A DNA stretch of 64,000 bases. It comes from Sphingomonas sp. 28-63-12 (lineage in GTDB: Bacteria; Pseudomonadota; Alphaproteobacteria; Sphingomonadales; Sphingomonadaceae). A program made the position numbers and the translations under genes. This document shows positions 45,039 through 54,094 of the stretch, in pieces. Position 1 is the first letter of the stretch. Each line of letters begins with the position of its first letter. The DNA is taken from positions 124,001 through 188,000 of the forward strand of contig NCGD01000003.1 of assembly GCA_002281535.1 (NCBI GenBank), given 5' to 3'. A model generated the notes under the pieces. It worked only from the letters and a program-made list of their open reading frames with translations. It searched no databases and was not told where the DNA came from.

Positions 45039-45407
45039 ATGGCCGAGCGAATCAGTGATGCCGAGCATGCCGTGATGGAGGTGTTGTGGGATTGCGCGCC
45101 GCTTTCGGCGCAGGATGTCGCCGAACGGATCACGCCGGATCGGGACTGGACGGTCAACACCGTCAAGACCTTGCTCGGGCGACTGCTTGCCAAGAATGTG
45201 ATCGGGCATGAGGAGGATGGCCGCCGCTATCTGTACCGGCCGCTGGTCGTGCGCGAGGATTATGTCGCCGGCGAATCGCGCCGGCTGATGGATCGGTTGT
45301 TCGGTGGCAAGCTGACCCCGTTGGTCGCTCACCTCGCCGAACGCGATCAGCTGACCGACCAGGATATCGCCGAGATCGAGGCGCTGCTGAAAGGGCTCAA
45401 ATCATGA
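45039..45407 (+). CDS. BlaI/MecI/CopY-family repressor
   Basis: The 122-residue protein is a winged helix with ISDAEHAVMEVLWDCAPLSAQDVAERI and DWTVNTVKTLLGRLLAKNVIGHEEDGRRYLYRPLVVREDYV, matching BlaI/MecI. In this family repression is lifted when the partner membrane protease cuts or triggers cutting of the repressor. GAAGGAG precedes the ATG. Its stop overlaps the ATG of the M56 gene (ATGA), the classical blaI-blaR1 arrangement. Confidence 0.93.
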   Translation: MAERISDAEHAVMEVLWDCAPLSAQDVAERITPDRDWTVNTVKTLLGRLLAKNVIGHEEDGRRYLYRPLVVREDYVAGESRRLMDRLFGGKLTPLVAHLAERDQLTDQDIAEIEALLKGLKS

Positions 45408-47209
45408 TCAGTTGGGGGGTGGAAACACTGCTGGCGACCAGCCTGCTGATGCTTGCCATATTGCTGCTGCGCAATCCGGTGCGCCGCGCCTTTGGCCCGA
45501 CGGTCGCCTATGCCCTCTGGGCATTGCCGGCACTCCGGCTGATCCTGCCGCCCTTGCCGGGCAATTGGCGATTGAGCGGCCTGGTATCGCCCGTCATCGA
45601 AAAATCGATGACGCAAGGGGTAGTGTTCGGGGTGCTCGCGCCTGAGCGACTGCCCGCCAATGTTGCCAACCATGCCATTGCGACGGTTGATCTGACTTTG
45701 GCCACTGAACCCATCCGGATGGTGGTGGTGCCGCCCGTTGCGGCGGCAGGCGGGCCGAGCTGGCTGCTGCTTGCGCTGATTTTGTGGGCGATCGGCGCAG
45801 CGATCTTTCTTGGATACCACCTTGTCACCTATCGACGTTTCTGCCGCCGCCTGGAACGCGAGACGCGGCGCCGCCACCGCATTGCGGGCAACCGGGTGGA
45901 GGTGATCGAAACCGATGCGACTGGTGGTCCGCTCGCCTTTGGCATTTGGCGCAAGGTGGTGGCGTTTCCGAGCGATTTTGCCGAGCGTTATGACGAGGAC
46001 GAGCGTACGCTCGCCTTGGCCCATGAACTCGCCCATCATGCGCGCGGTGACTTGGTTGCGAACTGGGTGGCGCTGGGTGTGCTTGCCCTGCACTGGTTCA
46101 ACCCGGTCGCCTGGCGTGCCTTCCGCGCCTTTCGCGCCGACCAGGAAATGGCCTGCGATGCGATGGTACTGGCCGGTCGCAATGCACGCTTCACCCATGC
46201 CTATGGCCGGGCGATCGTGAAATCGGCGCATGGCGGAGCGGTATCCGCCGCCTGCCACCTGCACACAATCAATGAATTGAAAGGGAGATTGAGGATGCTT
46301 TCCAGTTTAAAGAAGTCACGCACCCGCCTGATCGGTGGATCGCTGGCGGTGATGGCCGTCGGCATCGCCGGGCTTGGTCTTACCGCATCGGGGACGCAGG
46401 CCGCCGAACATGTGCGGACCAAGGTGAACCAGGCGATCGGCATCAATCTGGACGAGCTTGACCGGTTGGCCGCCAACAAAATGCGGCATGCGCTGGCCGC
46501 TGTCGCGTCGCCGGCCGTCCAGGCTGCCGGGGCGACACCGGTGCCGCCGACGGCACCCACGCCGCCGTTGCCGCCGCAGTCCGCGCTGCTGCCGCCATCC
46601 TCGGTAGCTCCCGCAGCGCCGCCTGCACCACCTGCGCCCCTCGCCACTAGTGTGGACAGCGATCGGCACGAATGGACCGATGCGAGCGGCAAGCGTCATG
46701 TGATCGTGATCAACAAGCGCAAGACGAACCGTTCTGAGACGGAGATGCTGGCCGATGGCTTCACTGCCGACGAACTGGCGCAATCGAAGCGCGAGGGCAC
46801 GCCGATGATGCACCGCCGGGTGAAGATTGTGGTCCGCGGGCCGGACGGCAAGATCCAGACAGAGGATATGCGCGGCATGGCCTTCGACGTCCCGGAAGTC
46901 CCCGAGATCGCCGAACAGAACTGCGGTAGCGGGCAAGGCAATGAAAAGAATATGGTTTTGCACGATGAAAAGGACGGCAAACGCCGCATCATCATCTGCC
47001 GCAACCGGATCGAAAAGGTCGCTGCTGAAGGCGCAGCGGTGGCTGCGAACAGCAAGAATATTGAGCGCAAGGCCTATCGGTCTGCGCTGGAAGGACTGCG
47101 CAATGCGCGGGCCGGCATGGCGGCAAAGGGCGCTCATAGCAGTGAAGCGCTGCAAGCGATCGACCAGGCGATTGCCGAAATCGAGGCCGATCTCGCCAAG
47201 GTGGAATAA
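45404..47209 (+). CDS. M56 membrane metalloprotease, BlaR1-like without a beta-lactam sensor domain
   Basis: The 601-residue protein has three N-terminal membrane helices and the M56 zinc site HELAHH (207-212) with Glu248 in DQEMACD, as in BlaR1. After about residue 305 comes another membrane helix (IGGSLAVMAVGIAGLGLTA), a Pro-rich linker (about 365-415) and a unique C-terminal region with VVRGPDGKIQTEDMRGM and RRIIICRNRIEK. There is no penicillin-binding SxxK sensor domain, so its signal is unlikely to be a beta-lactam. It probably controls release of the adjacent repressor. Confidence 0.85.
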   Translation: MISWGVETLLATSLLMLAILLLRNPVRRAFGPTVAYALWALPALRLILPPLPGNWRLSGLVSPVIEKSMTQGVVFGVLAPERLPANVANHAIATVDLTLATEPIRMVVVPPVAAAGGPSWLLLALILWAIGAAIFLGYHLVTYRRFCRRLERETRRRHRIAGNRVEVIETDATGGPLAFGIWRKVVAFPSDFAERYDEDERTLALAHELAHHARGDLVANWVALGVLALHWFNPVAWRAFRAFRADQEMACDAMVLAGRNARFTHAYGRAIVKSAHGGAVSAACHLHTINELKGRLRMLSSLKKSRTRLIGGSLAVMAVGIAGLGLTASGTQAAEHVRTKVNQAIGINLDELDRLAANKMRHALAAVASPAVQAAGATPVPPTAPTPPLPPQSALLPPSSVAPAAPPAPPAPLATSVDSDRHEWTDASGKRHVIVINKRKTNRSETEMLADGFTADELAQSKREGTPMMHRRVKIVVRGPDGKIQTEDMRGMAFDVPEVPEIAEQNCGSGQGNEKNMVLHDEKDGKRRIIICRNRIEKVAAEGAAVAANSKNIERKAYRSALEGLRNARAGMAAKGAHSSEALQAIDQAIAEIEADLAKVE

Positions 47210-47247
47210 TCGGCGCGACCGATGGCGTTGACATCGTGGCCAAATCC

Positions 47248-47282
47248 TATCCCGGCAGGCACTGCCCCTGCCTGCCGGGATA
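47248..47282 (+). terminator. 14-bp perfect hairpin after the BlaI/M56 pair
   Basis: TATCCCGGCAGGCA (47248-47261) and TGCCTGCCGGGATA (47269-47282) form a 14-bp perfect stem with a 7-base loop. No T-run follows, so it is a terminator-like structure, possibly rho-dependent or protecting the message end. Confidence 0.65.
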
Positions 47283-47346
47283 ACTGTCTCCAGCCGCCGA
47301 CGTCCCGCCCTTGTGTTTAGCCGGCCAAACCGGCATTTGCAGATCC

Positions 47347-48201
47347 ATGGAGGCGATACCGACCGGCGATTGCATCGCGATAGGACCGCTGGTGGCGCGG
47401 GTACTGGCGCCCAATCCGTCGCCCTTCACTTTTACCGGGACGCAGACTCACTTGGTCGGCATCAGCGATGTCGCAGTGATCGATCCGGGGCCTGAAGATC
47501 CGGCGCATATCGCGGCGATCGTCCGCGCGGTTGCCGGGCGCCCGGTGCGCGCGATCGTCATTACTCATACTCATAATGATCACAGCCCCGGCAGCCGACC
47601 GCTCAAGCATGCCACTGGCGCGCCGATCATCGGCTGTGCGCCGCTTGCGCTCGACACGCTGGGTCCGCGCGCCGATGCGGCCTTCGACCGGGCCTATGCA
47701 CCCGACCGGGTGATGGCGGAGGGTGACAGCGTCGCCGGTGACGGTTGGACGCTGACTGCGGTCGAAACGCCTGGCCATACCTCCAACCATCTCTGCTTCG
47801 CGCTGCCCGAGGCCGGGGCATTGTTTACCGGCGACCATGTCATGGGCTGGTCCACCACCGTCGTGTCGCCGCCCGATGGTGACATGGCTGCCTATATGGC
47901 CAGCCTTGCCAAGCTCCAGGCGCGCGATGATCGAATCTATTATCCCGCGCATGGCGAACCGATCGACAATCCGGCGCAGAAGGTGCGTGGTTTCCTGGGC
48001 CATCGGCGGCAGCGCGAGGCGCAGATCCTGCGCTTGATCGAGGAGGGCGTCGGCACCATCCCGGAACTGGTCGAGCGGATGTATGTTGGCCTCGATAAGC
48101 GGCTGTTCGGTGCGGCGGGCGGATCAGTGCATGCGCACCTGATCGACCTTGGCGCGCGCGGACGGATCATGGAGGATGGCGCGCAATGGCGGATACGGTG
48201 A
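47347..48201 (+). CDS. MBL-fold hydrolase with C-terminal winged helix (LACTB2-like)
   Basis: The 284-residue protein has the MBL motifs: TGTQTHLVG, DPGPEDPAH, the metal site ITHTHNDHSPGS, TAVETPGHTSNHLCF, and GDHVMGWSTTV with PAHGEPI. The C-terminal part (QREAQILRLIEEGVGTIPELVERMY) is the winged-helix tail of the LACTB2/Pfam MBL-C group, more often nucleases or hydrolases of glyoxylate-like esters than beta-lactamases. It follows the BlaI/M56 pair but after a hairpin, so co-regulation is uncertain. The start is taken at an ATG 36 bases inside the open frame. Confidence 0.88.
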   Translation: MEAIPTGDCIAIGPLVARVLAPNPSPFTFTGTQTHLVGISDVAVIDPGPEDPAHIAAIVRAVAGRPVRAIVITHTHNDHSPGSRPLKHATGAPIIGCAPLALDTLGPRADAAFDRAYAPDRVMAEGDSVAGDGWTLTAVETPGHTSNHLCFALPEAGALFTGDHVMGWSTTVVSPPDGDMAAYMASLAKLQARDDRIYYPAHGEPIDNPAQKVRGFLGHRRQREAQILRLIEEGVGTIPELVERMYVGLDKRLFGAAGGSVHAHLIDLGARGRIMEDGAQWRIR

Positions 48202-48899
48202 AATCCGGCGGAACGCGCTGGTTCTTCAGCCTGGCCATGCTGATCGGGCTGGGGTTGCTGGGGTTTTTGGCGTATAATCAATATATTGAACGCTATGTCC
48301 CGACAGTGGATGATGGCGGCGACGCGGTAACGCAGTTGGTGTCGGCCCGGCTGTCGGGCGCGAGCAGCCTGAAGGTCGCGTCGATGACCGGGACCGTCCA
48401 GAGCAGCGCTACTGACGTTCGCGGCTTTGGCTGGCTGCGATCCGATCAGGTGATCAAGATGCCCTATTCGGTCGACTATTTCGTCGACGTCTCCCGCATC
48501 GGCCCCGATGATGTCGAATGGAATGCCAAGACCGATACGTTGATCGTCAACGCGCCCGACATCACGGTGGCCTCACCCAATATCGATGAAGCGCATCGGA
48601 CCATGGTGGAAACCACCGGCGTGCTGGTTACCCGCGAGGCGGGCGAGGCGCTTAGCCAGCAGGCATCGCAAAAAGCGACGAGCAAGGCCCAGGTCGAGGC
48701 GGGCTCCCCGGAACGAATCGCGCAGGCGCGCGAATATGCGCGCGCGGCGCTCTCCCGGCTGCTTGCGGCGCCGCTTGGGACGCTGGGGCATGGCAATGCC
48801 CGCGTTATCGTGACTTTCCCCCCCGAACGCCGGCGCGCCAATGGCGAACGCTGGGACATGTCTCGATCGGTGCAGGAAGTGATCGGCAACGGGCAGTAG
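48186..48899 (+). CDS. DUF4230 domain protein
   Basis: The 237-residue protein has one N-terminal membrane helix (about 14-33) and a periplasmic domain with SLKVASMTGTVQS, KMPYSVDYFVDVSRIG and NIDEAHRTMVE, the DUF4230 pattern, plus an Ala-rich coiled-coil-like C-terminal region. Function unknown. Its ATG lies inside the end of the MBL gene, so the two are translationally linked. Confidence 0.8.
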   Translation: MADTVKSGGTRWFFSLAMLIGLGLLGFLAYNQYIERYVPTVDDGGDAVTQLVSARLSGASSLKVASMTGTVQSSATDVRGFGWLRSDQVIKMPYSVDYFVDVSRIGPDDVEWNAKTDTLIVNAPDITVASPNIDEAHRTMVETTGVLVTREAGEALSQQASQKATSKAQVEAGSPERIAQAREYARAALSRLLAAPLGTLGHGNARVIVTFPPERRRANGERWDMSRSVQEVIGNGQ

Positions 48900-48991
48900 G
48901 ACGCGGCAAGTCTCAGCTTGGGCCCCGTCATATTTTCTCGTCGAATTATTGCTGATATATGCTTGGTCCGGGGATCCGGGGCGAATCGACG

Positions 48992-49768
48992 ATGGCGACA
49001 CTGGCAATGCCGCAGCCGCGACAGGAGCGGCGTAGCGACGACAATTTTTTTCTGACGATGGCGTTCGTGATGGCGGGGGTGCTGATCGCGGGGTTCGGCC
49101 TGACGCTTGGGATGGGCCGGTCTACCTTCAGCCGGCCGCCGATCGTGCATGCCCATGCAATCGTGTTCATGGGCTGGATGGTCATATACGTGCTGCAAAA
49201 CTGGTTTGCGACCAAGGGACCGATCGCGCTCCATCGGCGGCTTGGTTGGCTGGCCATGGGGTGGCTGGCACTGATGCTCTATCTGGGCACCGCGGTAACG
49301 GTGATGAACGTGCGCGCGGGCACGGTGCCTTTCGTGTTTCAGCCGCTGCATTTCCTGGTGTTCGATCCGCTGTCACTGATCGGCTGCATCGCGCTGATCG
49401 GTGCCGGGGTGAGCGTGCGGGCCAATACCGGTTGGCACCGGCGTTTGAACTATTGCGGCATGGCGCTGCTGGTAGGACCGGGCGTCGGCAGGCTTCTGCC
49501 GATGCCGCTGCTGATTCCCTGGGCGTATCAATCGGCGTTTGCGTGCATCGTGTCGCTCCCGGTGATCGGCATGATTGCCGACTGGCGGCGCGACGGGCGC
49601 GTACATCCGGCATGGTGGTGGGGACTGGGCGGTATTCTGGCGACCGGGGTGCTGACCGACATCATCAGCTTTTCCCCGATCGGCCTGGCGCTATATCAGG
49701 CCGTCACCATCGGCACGCCGGGCGCGGCGGTTGCGCCGCTCGCGTTTCCGCCGTCGCCGCTGGGTTGA
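48992..49768 (+). CDS. integral membrane protein (about 7 TM)
   Basis: The 258-residue protein has about seven hydrophobic segments and conserved histidines at membrane borders (PIVHAHAIVFMGWM, LHRRLGW, PLHFLVFDPL, WHRRLNY). The pattern resembles heme- or quinone-associated membrane proteins, but I do not know a family. The ATG at 48992 is preferred to an upstream ATG at 48959 since the protein's recognisable part begins there. Confidence 0.65.
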   Translation: MATLAMPQPRQERRSDDNFFLTMAFVMAGVLIAGFGLTLGMGRSTFSRPPIVHAHAIVFMGWMVIYVLQNWFATKGPIALHRRLGWLAMGWLALMLYLGTAVTVMNVRAGTVPFVFQPLHFLVFDPLSLIGCIALIGAGVSVRANTGWHRRLNYCGMALLVGPGVGRLLPMPLLIPWAYQSAFACIVSLPVIGMIADWRRDGRVHPAWWWGLGGILATGVLTDIISFSPIGLALYQAVTIGTPGAAVAPLAFPPSPLG

Positions 49769-49819
49769 TCCCGCAAGCCTGCGGGGCCATGTGGGCCGCA
49801 ACGACGCAGGAGCAAAGAC

Positions 49820-50818
49820 ATGGATGCACGAGCCGGCATGGGCGGCAACCCGACAGGGACCGACCTGCGCGATGAGATCGACCGGCTGCGCAAGGAGCGC
49901 AACGCCGTCATCCTCGCGCATTACTATCAGCGGCCGGAGATTCAGGACATTGCCGATTTCGTCGGCGACAGCCTCGATCTAAGCCGGAAGGCGGCGGCGA
50001 CCGATGCCGATGTCATCGCGTTTTGCGGCGTGAAATTCATGGCCGATACGGCCAAGATCCTGTCGCCGCAAAAAATCGTAGTTCTGCCCGATCTTAAGGC
50101 CGGCTGCAGCCTGGAAGACAGCTGCCCGCCCGACAAATTTGCGGCATTTCGCGCCGCGCATCCCGATCATATTGCGCTGACCTACATCAACTGTTCGACC
50201 GAGGTGAAGGCGCTCTCCGACGTGATCGTCACTTCATCGTCGGCGGAAAAGATCCTCAGCCAGATTCCGGCTAGCCAGAAAATCATCTTCGGCCCCGACA
50301 AGCATCTGGGCGGCTATCTGGCGCGCAAGACCGGGCGTGACATGCTGCTCTGGCCGGGCGTGTGCATCGTCCATGAGGCGTTCAGCGAAACCGAGCTGCT
50401 CAAGCTTAAGGCCAGGCATCCCGGCGCGCCGGTGGCGGCACACCCGGAATGCCCGCCCTATATCCTCGACCATGCCGATTATGTCGGCTCGACCAGCGGC
50501 ATCCTGGATTTCGCGGCGAAGATGCCCGGCGACACGCTGATCGTAGCGACCGAGCCGCATATCATTCACCAGATGCAAAAGACCGATCCGACCAAGAATT
50601 TCATCGGCGCGCCGGGGGCGGACGGCAACTGCAACTGCAACATCTGCCCCTATATGGCGCTGAACACGATGGAGAAGCTGTACATTGCGCTGCGCGATCT
50701 CGAGCCACGCATCGAGATCGAGGAAGGGCTGCGGTTGCGGGCGAAGAAATCGCTTGATGCGATGCTGGCGATGGCCGGCGCAACCGTGGGGCAGGGCGAT
50801 CTGGGGCCGGTGGCGTAA
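49820..50818 (+). CDS. nadA: quinolinate synthase A
   Basis: NadA makes quinolinate from iminoaspartate and dihydroxyacetone phosphate for NAD synthesis, using a [4Fe-4S] cluster. The 332-residue protein shows AVILAHYYQRPEIQDIADFVGDS, DLKAGCSLEDSCP (a cluster Cys), PDKHLGGYLAR, WPGVCIVHEAF and HPECPPYI, and ends with NCNCNICPYM, which supplies the remaining ligand cysteines. nadB and nadC are not in the window. Confidence 0.97.
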   Translation: MDARAGMGGNPTGTDLRDEIDRLRKERNAVILAHYYQRPEIQDIADFVGDSLDLSRKAAATDADVIAFCGVKFMADTAKILSPQKIVVLPDLKAGCSLEDSCPPDKFAAFRAAHPDHIALTYINCSTEVKALSDVIVTSSSAEKILSQIPASQKIIFGPDKHLGGYLARKTGRDMLLWPGVCIVHEAFSETELLKLKARHPGAPVAAHPECPPYILDHADYVGSTSGILDFAAKMPGDTLIVATEPHIIHQMQKTDPTKNFIGAPGADGNCNCNICPYMALNTMEKLYIALRDLEPRIEIEEGLRLRAKKSLDAMLAMAGATVGQGDLGPVA

Positions 50819-50855
50819 ACCCCGCTGGCAATCTGGTTTGCGCTCCACCTAGTTC

Positions 50856-50881
50856 GGCCTGAGCGTTTCGGCGCTCAGGCC
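50856..50881. terminator. convergent terminator between nadA and emrB
   Basis: GGCCTGAGCG (50856-50865), loop TTTCGG, CGCTCAGGCC (50872-50881) form a 10-bp perfect stem in the gap between two converging genes. TT follows on the plus strand, so it may be a bidirectional terminator. Confidence 0.8.
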
Positions 50882-50957
50882 TTCCTCACGGTCATCGACA
50901 AGACGGGCAGGGCTCCGGCAAAGTCAGCCGGGGCCACGACACGGCCGTTGACCTGCT

Positions 50958-52538
50958 TTAATCGAACGCGACATGCGGCGTATCGTCGGCGGCGGGTTTG
51001 CTTGCCGGACGCTTGAGTAGCAGCACGAGCGGGATGGCAAGGATCGTCAGGATCATCATCAATCGAAAATCGTCGAGATAGGCGATCATCGCAGCCTGGC
51101 GATTCACTTCGGCGTTGATCATCGCCATCACCGTTTGGCCGGTGCCCCCGAGGATCGAGCTCATGCTGGGATCAACCGAACTGATGCTTGATGCCGTCAC
51201 ATGCGATCCGAGATCCTGATGTGCCGACTGGATGTTATAGCCAAGTATCGCGGTGACCATCGATATCCCGACCGACGCGCCGATGTTGCGCGCGAGATTA
51301 AGCAGGCTCGCCGCTTCGGTGCGGTACGCCGCTGCCAGCGTCCCGAAGGCGGAGATGTTGAGCGGGATGAAGATCAGCCCAAGACCGATCCCCTGGATGA
51401 ATCCGGTCACGATGAAAGGCGTCGTTTCCATCACCAAGGTCCACTGAGTCATGTCCCATAGCGACCAGGCAGCAATGATCAGCCCACCGCCGACCAGATA
51501 GCGCGGATCGGTACCGCGCTGAATGGCTTGCCCGGCAACTGCCATGCTGATGATGATGCCGATGCCGCGTGGCATCAGCAGGATGCCAGTGTCGAAAACG
51601 GGATAACCAAATAGCGTCTGCAGCATCGGCGGGAGCAGCGCCATCGTCGCCATCATCAGCACGCCGACCACCAGCATGAAGCCAAGTGCGGTCAGCAAGT
51701 TGCGGTTCCGCAGCAGCTCGCGATCAAACATGGGTTGATCGGCGGTGGTGACATGAATGGCGAACATCGTTGCAGCACAAAGCGCCACGAGCCCTTCCAC
51801 TACCACCTCCCAGGACTGGAACCAGTCATTGGACTGGCCGCGATCGCACATCACCTGGAAGGAAGCGATTGCGATCGCCAGCAGCGAGAAACCAAAGACG
51901 TCGAACTTGCGTTGCTTCTGGGGGCGTGACGGCAGCAGCGCCCAAAGGATGGCAAAACAGCCGATGCCGACGGGCACGTTGACATAGAACACCCAGCGCC
52001 AGTCGAAATTGTCGGTCAGATAGCCACCAATTACCGGCCCCAGCACGGGCCCGACCATTATCCCCATTCCCCACACTGCCATTGCCCCGGCCTGGCGCGA
52101 AGGCTTGTTGATATCCATCATCACGGTCTGGCTGAGCGGGTTCATGAAGGCCGCGGCGATCCCCTGCAGGATTCGGAAGCCGACCATTTGCGGCAGGTTC
52201 TGCGCCAAACCGCACAACATCGATGCGCCGACAAAGCCGACGACGGCGATCAGGAACAGGTTGCGCGAACCGATCCGGTCCGCGAGCCAGCCGGTAATCG
52301 GGATAGCCACCGCAGAGGCCACAATATAGCTGGTCAGCACCCAGGTGATCGTGTCTGCAGTCGCGCCAAGCGACGCGCGCATGTGCGGCAACGCGACATT
52401 CGCAATCGTCGAATCCAGGATCTGCATGATCGTTGCCGCCATCACGCCTAGGGTCAGCAACGCCCGGTTCGACGTGTAGAGCGCTGCCTCATCCCGCGCC
52501 CGCGCGCCGGGGCCGGACGCGATTCTAGCGTTGGCCAT
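50958..52538 (-). CDS. emrB: MFS multidrug efflux transporter, DHA2 (EmrB/QacA) family
   Basis: The 526-residue protein has 14 predicted membrane helices with DSTIANVALPHMRASLGAT, GWLADRIGSRNLFLI, RILQGIAAAFMNPLSQ and GPVLGPVIGGYL, all marks of the DHA2 family. It exports hydrophobic drugs with the periplasmic adaptor EmrA encoded just upstream. The ATG at 52538 lies within the end of emrA (14-base overlap). Confidence 0.93.
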   Translation of the reverse strand: MANARIASGPGARARDEAALYTSNRALLTLGVMAATIMQILDSTIANVALPHMRASLGATADTITWVLTSYIVASAVAIPITGWLADRIGSRNLFLIAVVGFVGASMLCGLAQNLPQMVGFRILQGIAAAFMNPLSQTVMMDINKPSRQAGAMAVWGMGIMVGPVLGPVIGGYLTDNFDWRWVFYVNVPVGIGCFAILWALLPSRPQKQRKFDVFGFSLLAIAIASFQVMCDRGQSNDWFQSWEVVVEGLVALCAATMFAIHVTTADQPMFDRELLRNRNLLTALGFMLVVGVLMMATMALLPPMLQTLFGYPVFDTGILLMPRGIGIIISMAVAGQAIQRGTDPRYLVGGGLIIAAWSLWDMTQWTLVMETTPFIVTGFIQGIGLGLIFIPLNISAFGTLAAAYRTEAASLLNLARNIGASVGISMVTAILGYNIQSAHQDLGSHVTASSISSVDPSMSSILGGTGQTVMAMINAEVNRQAAMIAYLDDFRLMMILTILAIPLVLLLKRPASKPAADDTPHVAFD

Positions 52539-53592
52539 GGTCGCGCACGTCGATCCGCACCTTGGCACTCAGCCCGGCGATGAGTTGGCGCGGACTGACG
52601 TCATCGATCGCGATCCGCACCGGCACGCGCTGCGTTACTTTGACCCAATTACCGGTCGCGTTCTGCGCCGGCAGCACCGAGAATTCGGAACCGGTTCCTG
52701 CGCCAATCGACTGGACATGCCCCTTGAGCGTCACACCGCCATAGGCATCGAAGCTGACGGTTGCGGGCTGCCCGACGCGCATCTTGTCGAGATCGGTTTC
52801 CTTGAAATTGGCCTCGATCCAAGTGCGCTGGCTGGCAACGATGCTGACGGCGGGCAGACCGGAGATCATCATCTGGCCGACCTGAAGCCGGTCCGCCTGC
52901 GTGATCGTACCGCCGGTGGGCGCGTAAACGGCTGTACGGGCAAGGTCGAGTTGCGCCTTTTCACGCTGTACCCGGGCTGCCGCGATTGCAGGGCTTTGGC
53001 CAGGCACGGCGGCACCAGTGGCAAGCTTGGCGCGCGCCTCGTCGGCGCTGGCAACGGCGTTGGCGAGCGCGGCATTGGCTTGCTCGACGCCATGTTCAGC
53101 GTCCTGCAGCCGGGCGCGAGTCGTGAAGCCCTTCTGCATCAGCGCGGTCTGGCGGTTAAATTCTTCCCGCGCGGCGGCAATCCGGTCGCGCGCAGCCTGG
53201 ATGTCTGCGGATGTGCCGCGATAGCTTGATTGCAGCGTGCCAATATTGACCTGCGCGGCCGCAATGGCAGCGTCCGCCTGATCGACCGCGATCCGATAGG
53301 GTGCAGGATCGATCCGGAACAGCAGATCGCCTGCCTTCACCGGCTGATTCTCCTTTACGGCGACCTGGACGATCCGGCCGGCAACATCGGCCGACACCGA
53401 CACTTTGTCCTGCTGGACATAGGCATTGTCGGTCGAGACGAACTGGCCCGATGTCAGCCAGATATAGCCCGCAATCGCAACGATGATAACCGGAACGGCA
53501 ATCAGCGCAATCGTGCGCCGCCATTTGTGCGGTGGCGTGTCGGGCGCCGCTGCGAGCGATGCAAAATTCTGGGCGGGATCGGCTTCAGCCAT
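52525..53592 (-). CDS. emrA: HlyD/EmrA-family membrane fusion protein
   Basis: The 355-residue adaptor has an N-terminal membrane helix (IALIAVPVIIVAIAGYIWL), lipoyl-like and coiled-coil segments (DNAYVQQDKVSVSADVAGRIVQV, then a helical hairpin about 100-200) and a beta-barrel region (RTWIEANFKETDLDKMRVGQPATVSFDAYGG). It bridges EmrB to an outer membrane channel, which is not encoded nearby. The start at 53592 overlaps the marR stop. Confidence 0.92.
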   Translation of the reverse strand: MAEADPAQNFASLAAAPDTPPHKWRRTIALIAVPVIIVAIAGYIWLTSGQFVSTDNAYVQQDKVSVSADVAGRIVQVAVKENQPVKAGDLLFRIDPAPYRIAVDQADAAIAAAQVNIGTLQSSYRGTSADIQAARDRIAAAREEFNRQTALMQKGFTTRARLQDAEHGVEQANAALANAVASADEARAKLATGAAVPGQSPAIAAARVQREKAQLDLARTAVYAPTGGTITQADRLQVGQMMISGLPAVSIVASQRTWIEANFKETDLDKMRVGQPATVSFDAYGGVTLKGHVQSIGAGTGSEFSVLPAQNATGNWVKVTQRVPVRIAIDDVSPRQLIAGLSAKVRIDVRDHGQR

Positions 53593-54031
53593 GATGTGCC
53601 TCTTGCGTGTCATCGGTTTCGGCCAGATTGGCGCGAATGTCGTTCAACGTTGCGATGAACTGCGATTGTCGTTGGGGATCGATGCCGGCAAGTGCTTCGG
53701 CGAACATCGTGTCGGCAATGGCCCGCAGGTCGTCGATCAGCGGTCGCGCCGAATCGGTCAGGTAGATCTGCCAGGCGCGGCGATCATGTGGATCGCGCCG
53801 GCGCTCGACATGGCCGGCCTCCTCCAGCCGGTCAACCATCCGGCACAAGGTGATCGGCTCCACCTCGAGCAGCTCGGCGAGCTTGCCCTGGTTGATGCCC
53901 TCATTGCGGTTGAGCATGGTGAGGGTGCGCCACTGCGCCCGGGTCACGCCAATCACGCGGGCGCGCTCGTCGAACTGCCGGCGCATCAGGCGCGAAACAT
54001 CGCTGATCAGAAAGCCGATATTGTCCGTCAT
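53585..54031 (-). CDS. MarR-family transcriptional regulator
   Basis: The 148-residue winged helix has VSRLMRRQFDERARVIGVTRAQWRTLTML, NQGKLAELLEVEPITLCRMVDRLEEAGHVERRRDPHDRRAW, typical of MarR. It sits in front of emrA-emrB and very probably represses them until a substrate is bound. The ATG at 54031 or 54040 is the start; a -10 element overlapping 54040 makes 54031 the likely leaderless start. Confidence 0.93.
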   Translation of the reverse strand: MTDNIGFLISDVSRLMRRQFDERARVIGVTRAQWRTLTMLNRNEGINQGKLAELLEVEPITLCRMVDRLEEAGHVERRRDPHDRRAWQIYLTDSARPLIDDLRAIADTMFAEALAGIDPQRQSQFIATLNDIRANLAETDDTQEAHHG

Positions 54032-54037
54032 ATCGCG

Positions 54038-54069
54038 CATATAATAAGTAGGCTTATTAATATCAATAC
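54038..54069 (-). promoter_or_regulatory. marR-emrAB promoter with 7-bp inverted repeat operator
   Basis: TAATAAG (54042-54048), spacer TAGG, CTTATTA (54053-54059) form an AT-rich inverted repeat. On the minus strand TTGATA and TATATG are separated by 17 bases and span it, so the repeat lies between -35 and -10, as MarR sites often do. The -10 (54038-54043) overlaps the first in-frame ATG, so RNA would begin near 54031. Confidence 0.7.
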
Positions 54070-54094
54070 ATACTAATGGCGGTAGCCGCCGAGG

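Noticed and set aside
47347-48201. Calling the MBL gene a beta-lactamase because it follows a BlaI-type regulator
   Set aside because: The C-terminal winged helix and overall pattern match LACTB2-type hydrolases, not class B beta-lactamases.
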